Of a stretch of DNA of 64,000 bases, positions 61,550 to 64,000 are shown piece by piece. The notes below the pieces were generated by a model. That model was not told the DNA's origin. It saw only the letters and a program-made list of their open reading frames with translations, and made no database searches. The translations under genes and the position numbers were made by a program. Position 1 is the first letter of the stretch. Every line of letters begins with the position of its first letter. Source of the DNA: Juglans regia (Eukaryota; Streptophyta; Magnoliopsida; Fagales; Juglandaceae); the NCBI RefSeq assembly GCF_001411555.2, contig NC_049901.1, forward strand, positions 31,606,933-31,670,932. Reading direction: 5' to 3'.

Positions 61550-63350
61550 AGATCGCGCTATATGAATATACAACCTGCTCTTTGTTTGATTCCGGCGCTA
61601 CAAGGTCTTTTGTGTCTGTGGCGTTTGCATGCACATGTAACCTGTTGACCTAGACGTTACCTCAAGTTATAGTAGTGTCAATTCCTAATGGAAGCACGAT
61701 CACCTATACCTGCATATTGAAAAACTGCCCACTAAGCCTAGAAGGTAGATTGATGGAAGCCAACTTGATCATCTTCAACCTATTAAGATTTGACATTATA
61801 CTAAGGATGGTCTGGTTAGCCAAACATTGTTGTAGGATAGATTTTCAGAACAAGGAGATTATCTTTGAATCACCCAAAAATGGACAGATCCGTTATACGA
61901 AAGGGACTGTGAAGGTTACCCCTTCTCTAATTTCGGCTTTGCAAGCAAGGAAGTGCATCGCTAATTGTGCCACGACCTACCTAGCATTCATAGTGGAAGA
62001 TTACGGTATTAGTAAGGAGATTCAGGGGATACCTATAGTTGAAGATTATCCTGAGGTTTTCACTGACAATCTACACGGATTACCTCCTGATAGAGAAACA
62101 TAATTCATTATAGAGCTAGAACTTGCTACAACCCTTGTCCATAAGGCACCTTATCGTATGGCTCCTTTAGAACTGAAGGAACTAAAGGAGAAAATAGAAG
62201 AACTGCTGGAAAAGGGATTCATTTGGCCTAATTCATCACCTTGGGGTGCACCAGTTCTATTTGTAAAGAAGAAGGATGGGTCTTTGAGGATATGCATTCA
62301 TTATAGGGAATTGAACAAAGTAAGGATTAAGAACAAGTATCTATTACTGCGTATTGATAACCTGTTAGATCAATTGCAAGGAGCATCAATGTTCTCGAAG
62401 ATAGAGTTTAGGTTTGGTTATCATCAACTCAAGATTAGGGAACATGATATCCCTAAAACAATGTTTCAAACTAGATACAGACACTACAAATTCTTAGTAA
62501 TGCCCCTACTGCATTCATGGATATGATGAACAGAGTATTTAGACCCTACCTGGATAACTTTGTTGTCGTATTCATTGACGACATATGAATTTACTCTAGG
62601 AGTGAGGAAGAGCACAAACAACATCTTCGTTTGGCTTTGGAAAGGTTGAAAGAACTTTGGTTGTACGCCAAATTTAACAAATGTGAATTTTGGCTCAAGT
62701 AAGTAAAATTCTTAGGGCACGTAATATCGAGCCAAGGAGTAGCAGTTGATCCCTGCAAGGTCGAAGTTGTGGTAAATTGGAAACGTTCGACTAGTGTGCA
62801 TGAGATTCAAAGTTTCATGGGCTTAGCTGGTTACTATCGACGACTCGTGGAAGAATTCTCCAAGCTGCCAGGACCTCTTACTTCCCCAACCAAGAAAAAC
62901 ACTAATTATATTTGGATAGAGAAGTGAGAGTGGAGTTTTGTGGAACTCAAGAAAAGACTCACAACCCCATACTAGCCTTACGTAGTATTCAACGACGCAT
63001 CCAAATCAGGACTTGGATGCACACTCATGCAAGGTGAGCGGGTTGTCACCTACGCTTCACGACAACTGAAGAACCATGAGCAAAACTACCTCACCCATGA
63101 CTTGGAGCTAGCCGCTGTAGTTTTCGCCTTAAAGATTTGGAGGCACTAATTGTATGGTGCAACTTGTGAAATCTAGACTGACCACAAAAGTCTCAAGTAC
63201 TTATTTAGTCAAAAAAATTTAAATATGAGGCAGAGGAGGTGGTGGGAAAGATTAGCGACTACCAGTGTGAAATCAAGTATCACCCTAGCAAGGCTAATGT
63301 GGTAGTAGATGCACTAGATCGAAAGTCGCAAAATGATGATCCCTCAGATC
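61550..63350 (+). pseudogene. Gypsy protease, RT and RNase H remnant
   Basis: Protease active site DSGATRSF at 61588-61611. Protease C-terminal part 61675-62103. RT 62158 on: [36 protein letters not shown], then FIDDI followed at once by TGA (62586-62588). RNase H pieces: SGLGCTLMQ near 63005 and YHPSKANVVVDAL at 63270-63310. Confidence 0.87.
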
Positions 63351-63559
63351 CCGCCTTAAAAATGGAGTCACTCCAGCATAGCATGAGAAGTTTATTGATT
63401 AAGGATCTTCATCCTGATGCGTCTCTCGCTGCAGTACAAGAATTTGTACCTATAGAATGGGAGGAAGTAAATAAGCGACAGATGGAAGATCCCATATGGG
63501 TAGAGATCAGGCAAAGGGTAGAAAAGAAGGAAAGGCCAGAAGGATTCACCCTCAGGGAT

Positions 63560-64000
63560 GATGGTTGTTGTATCACCAAGACCGGAAGGAGATTCCAACT
63601 GATCCAGAAATCAAGGATAAGATACTAAGAGAAGCACATCAGACTCCATACACGGCTCATCCAAGAAGCACAAGAATGTATCAGGACCTAAAGCAACACT
63701 TTTGGTGTGAAGGCTTAAAGAAGGATGTAGCGGAGTATGTTAATAAATGCTATGTTTGTCAAACAGTCAAGGCAGAACATCAGAGACCCGCTGGCAAATT
63801 ACAGCCACTTCCAATCCCAAAATGGAAATGGGAGGATATATCCATAGACTTTGTAGTTAGACTACCAAGAACTTCAAAAGGAAATAACTCTATTTAGGTC
63901 TTGGTCGATCGCCTAACAAGAAGTGCTCACCTTTTGCTGGTGAAAAATACCAACCCTACGGAGAAATTAACTCGGCTATTTATATCAGAAATAGTGCGAC
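63560..64000 (+). pseudogene. Gypsy integrase N-terminus, partial
   Basis: Zinc-binding HHCC region (EAHQTPYTAHPRSTRMYQDL, CYVCQTVKAEHQRPAGKLQP) followed by the core start WEDISIDFVVRLPR with the first catalytic Asp. In-frame stop at 63895. Cut by the window end. Confidence 0.87.

Larger units (their letters stand above)
55969..64000 (+). mobile_element. Ty3/gypsy element with long LTR, cut by the window edge
   Basis: Begins TGTAACAC at 55969. Long 5' LTR to about 60223, then the primer binding site TGGTATTAGATC (60229; tRNA-Met type), gag, protease, RT, RNase H and integrase, running off at 64000. Motifs and the long LTR suggest the Del/Tekay chromovirus group, an inference. Many stops and frameshifts, including one inside the RT catalytic box, so it is dead. 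Any chromodomain and the 3' LTR lie beyond the window. Confidence 0.85.

Noticed and set aside
1..64000. Search for a non-transposon multi-gene system (metabolic cluster, defence cluster, RNA genes)
   Set aside because: Apart from PAT1, every longer frame I could interpret carries LINE, copia or gypsy motifs or is a shadow. No tRNA cloverleaf outside SINE heads was seen.

Overview
This window is nuclear DNA of a flowering plant. It contains split genes with GT-AG introns, L1-type LINEs, Ty1/copia and Ty3/gypsy elements, tRNA-derived SINEs and MITEs, and no prokaryotic operons. I lean towards a woody eudicot (possibly Fagales) from the look of the repeats and the PAT1 protein, but the sequence alone does not prove this.

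Only two host genes are visible. They are direct tandem paralogues on the + strand encoding PAT1, the decapping activator of cytoplasmic mRNA decay. Copy A (about 468-17802) enters in intron 1, so its first exon lies left of the window. Copy B (32434-55077) is complete: five exons, 2418 coding nt, 805 aa. Both have identical exon phases and open frames. The large last exons differ by about 19 amino acid replacements, one internal codon and one C-terminal codon.

Layout: 1-17802 is PAT1-A, with a SINE in intron 2, an old LINE fragment and a 3.3-kb LINE (LINE-I) in intron 3, and a 4-kb LINE (LINE-II, carrying a SINE) in intron 4. 17803-32160 is intergenic: 3' flank, MITEs, a 1-kb hAT-like element, a CT/GA-rich inverted repeat, a solo copia LTR, a truncated minus-strand chromovirus and a two-ORF LINE with RNase H (LINE-IV). 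32170-55077 is PAT1-B. Its 15.2-kb intron 3 holds a nest: LINE-III is split by a complete minus-strand copia (TSD TTGGG), which is itself split by a complete 446-bp TRIM (TSD AAACA). 55078-55968 is the 3' flank. From 55969 to the right edge runs a plus-strand Ty3/gypsy element with a very long (about 4.25 kb) 5' LTR.

The two gene copies are natural empty-site controls for each other. Aligning them by eye gives exact insertion boundaries for SINEs, MITEs, a solo TRIM LTR, and tail-only LINE insertions of 14-27 bp flanked by 14-23 bp target-site duplications. These micro-insertions and the TRIM family are the most unusual content. I found no tRNA or rRNA genes, CRISPR arrays or gene clusters. 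Apart from PAT1, every longer reading frame I could interpret is a decayed transposon gene or a shadow.
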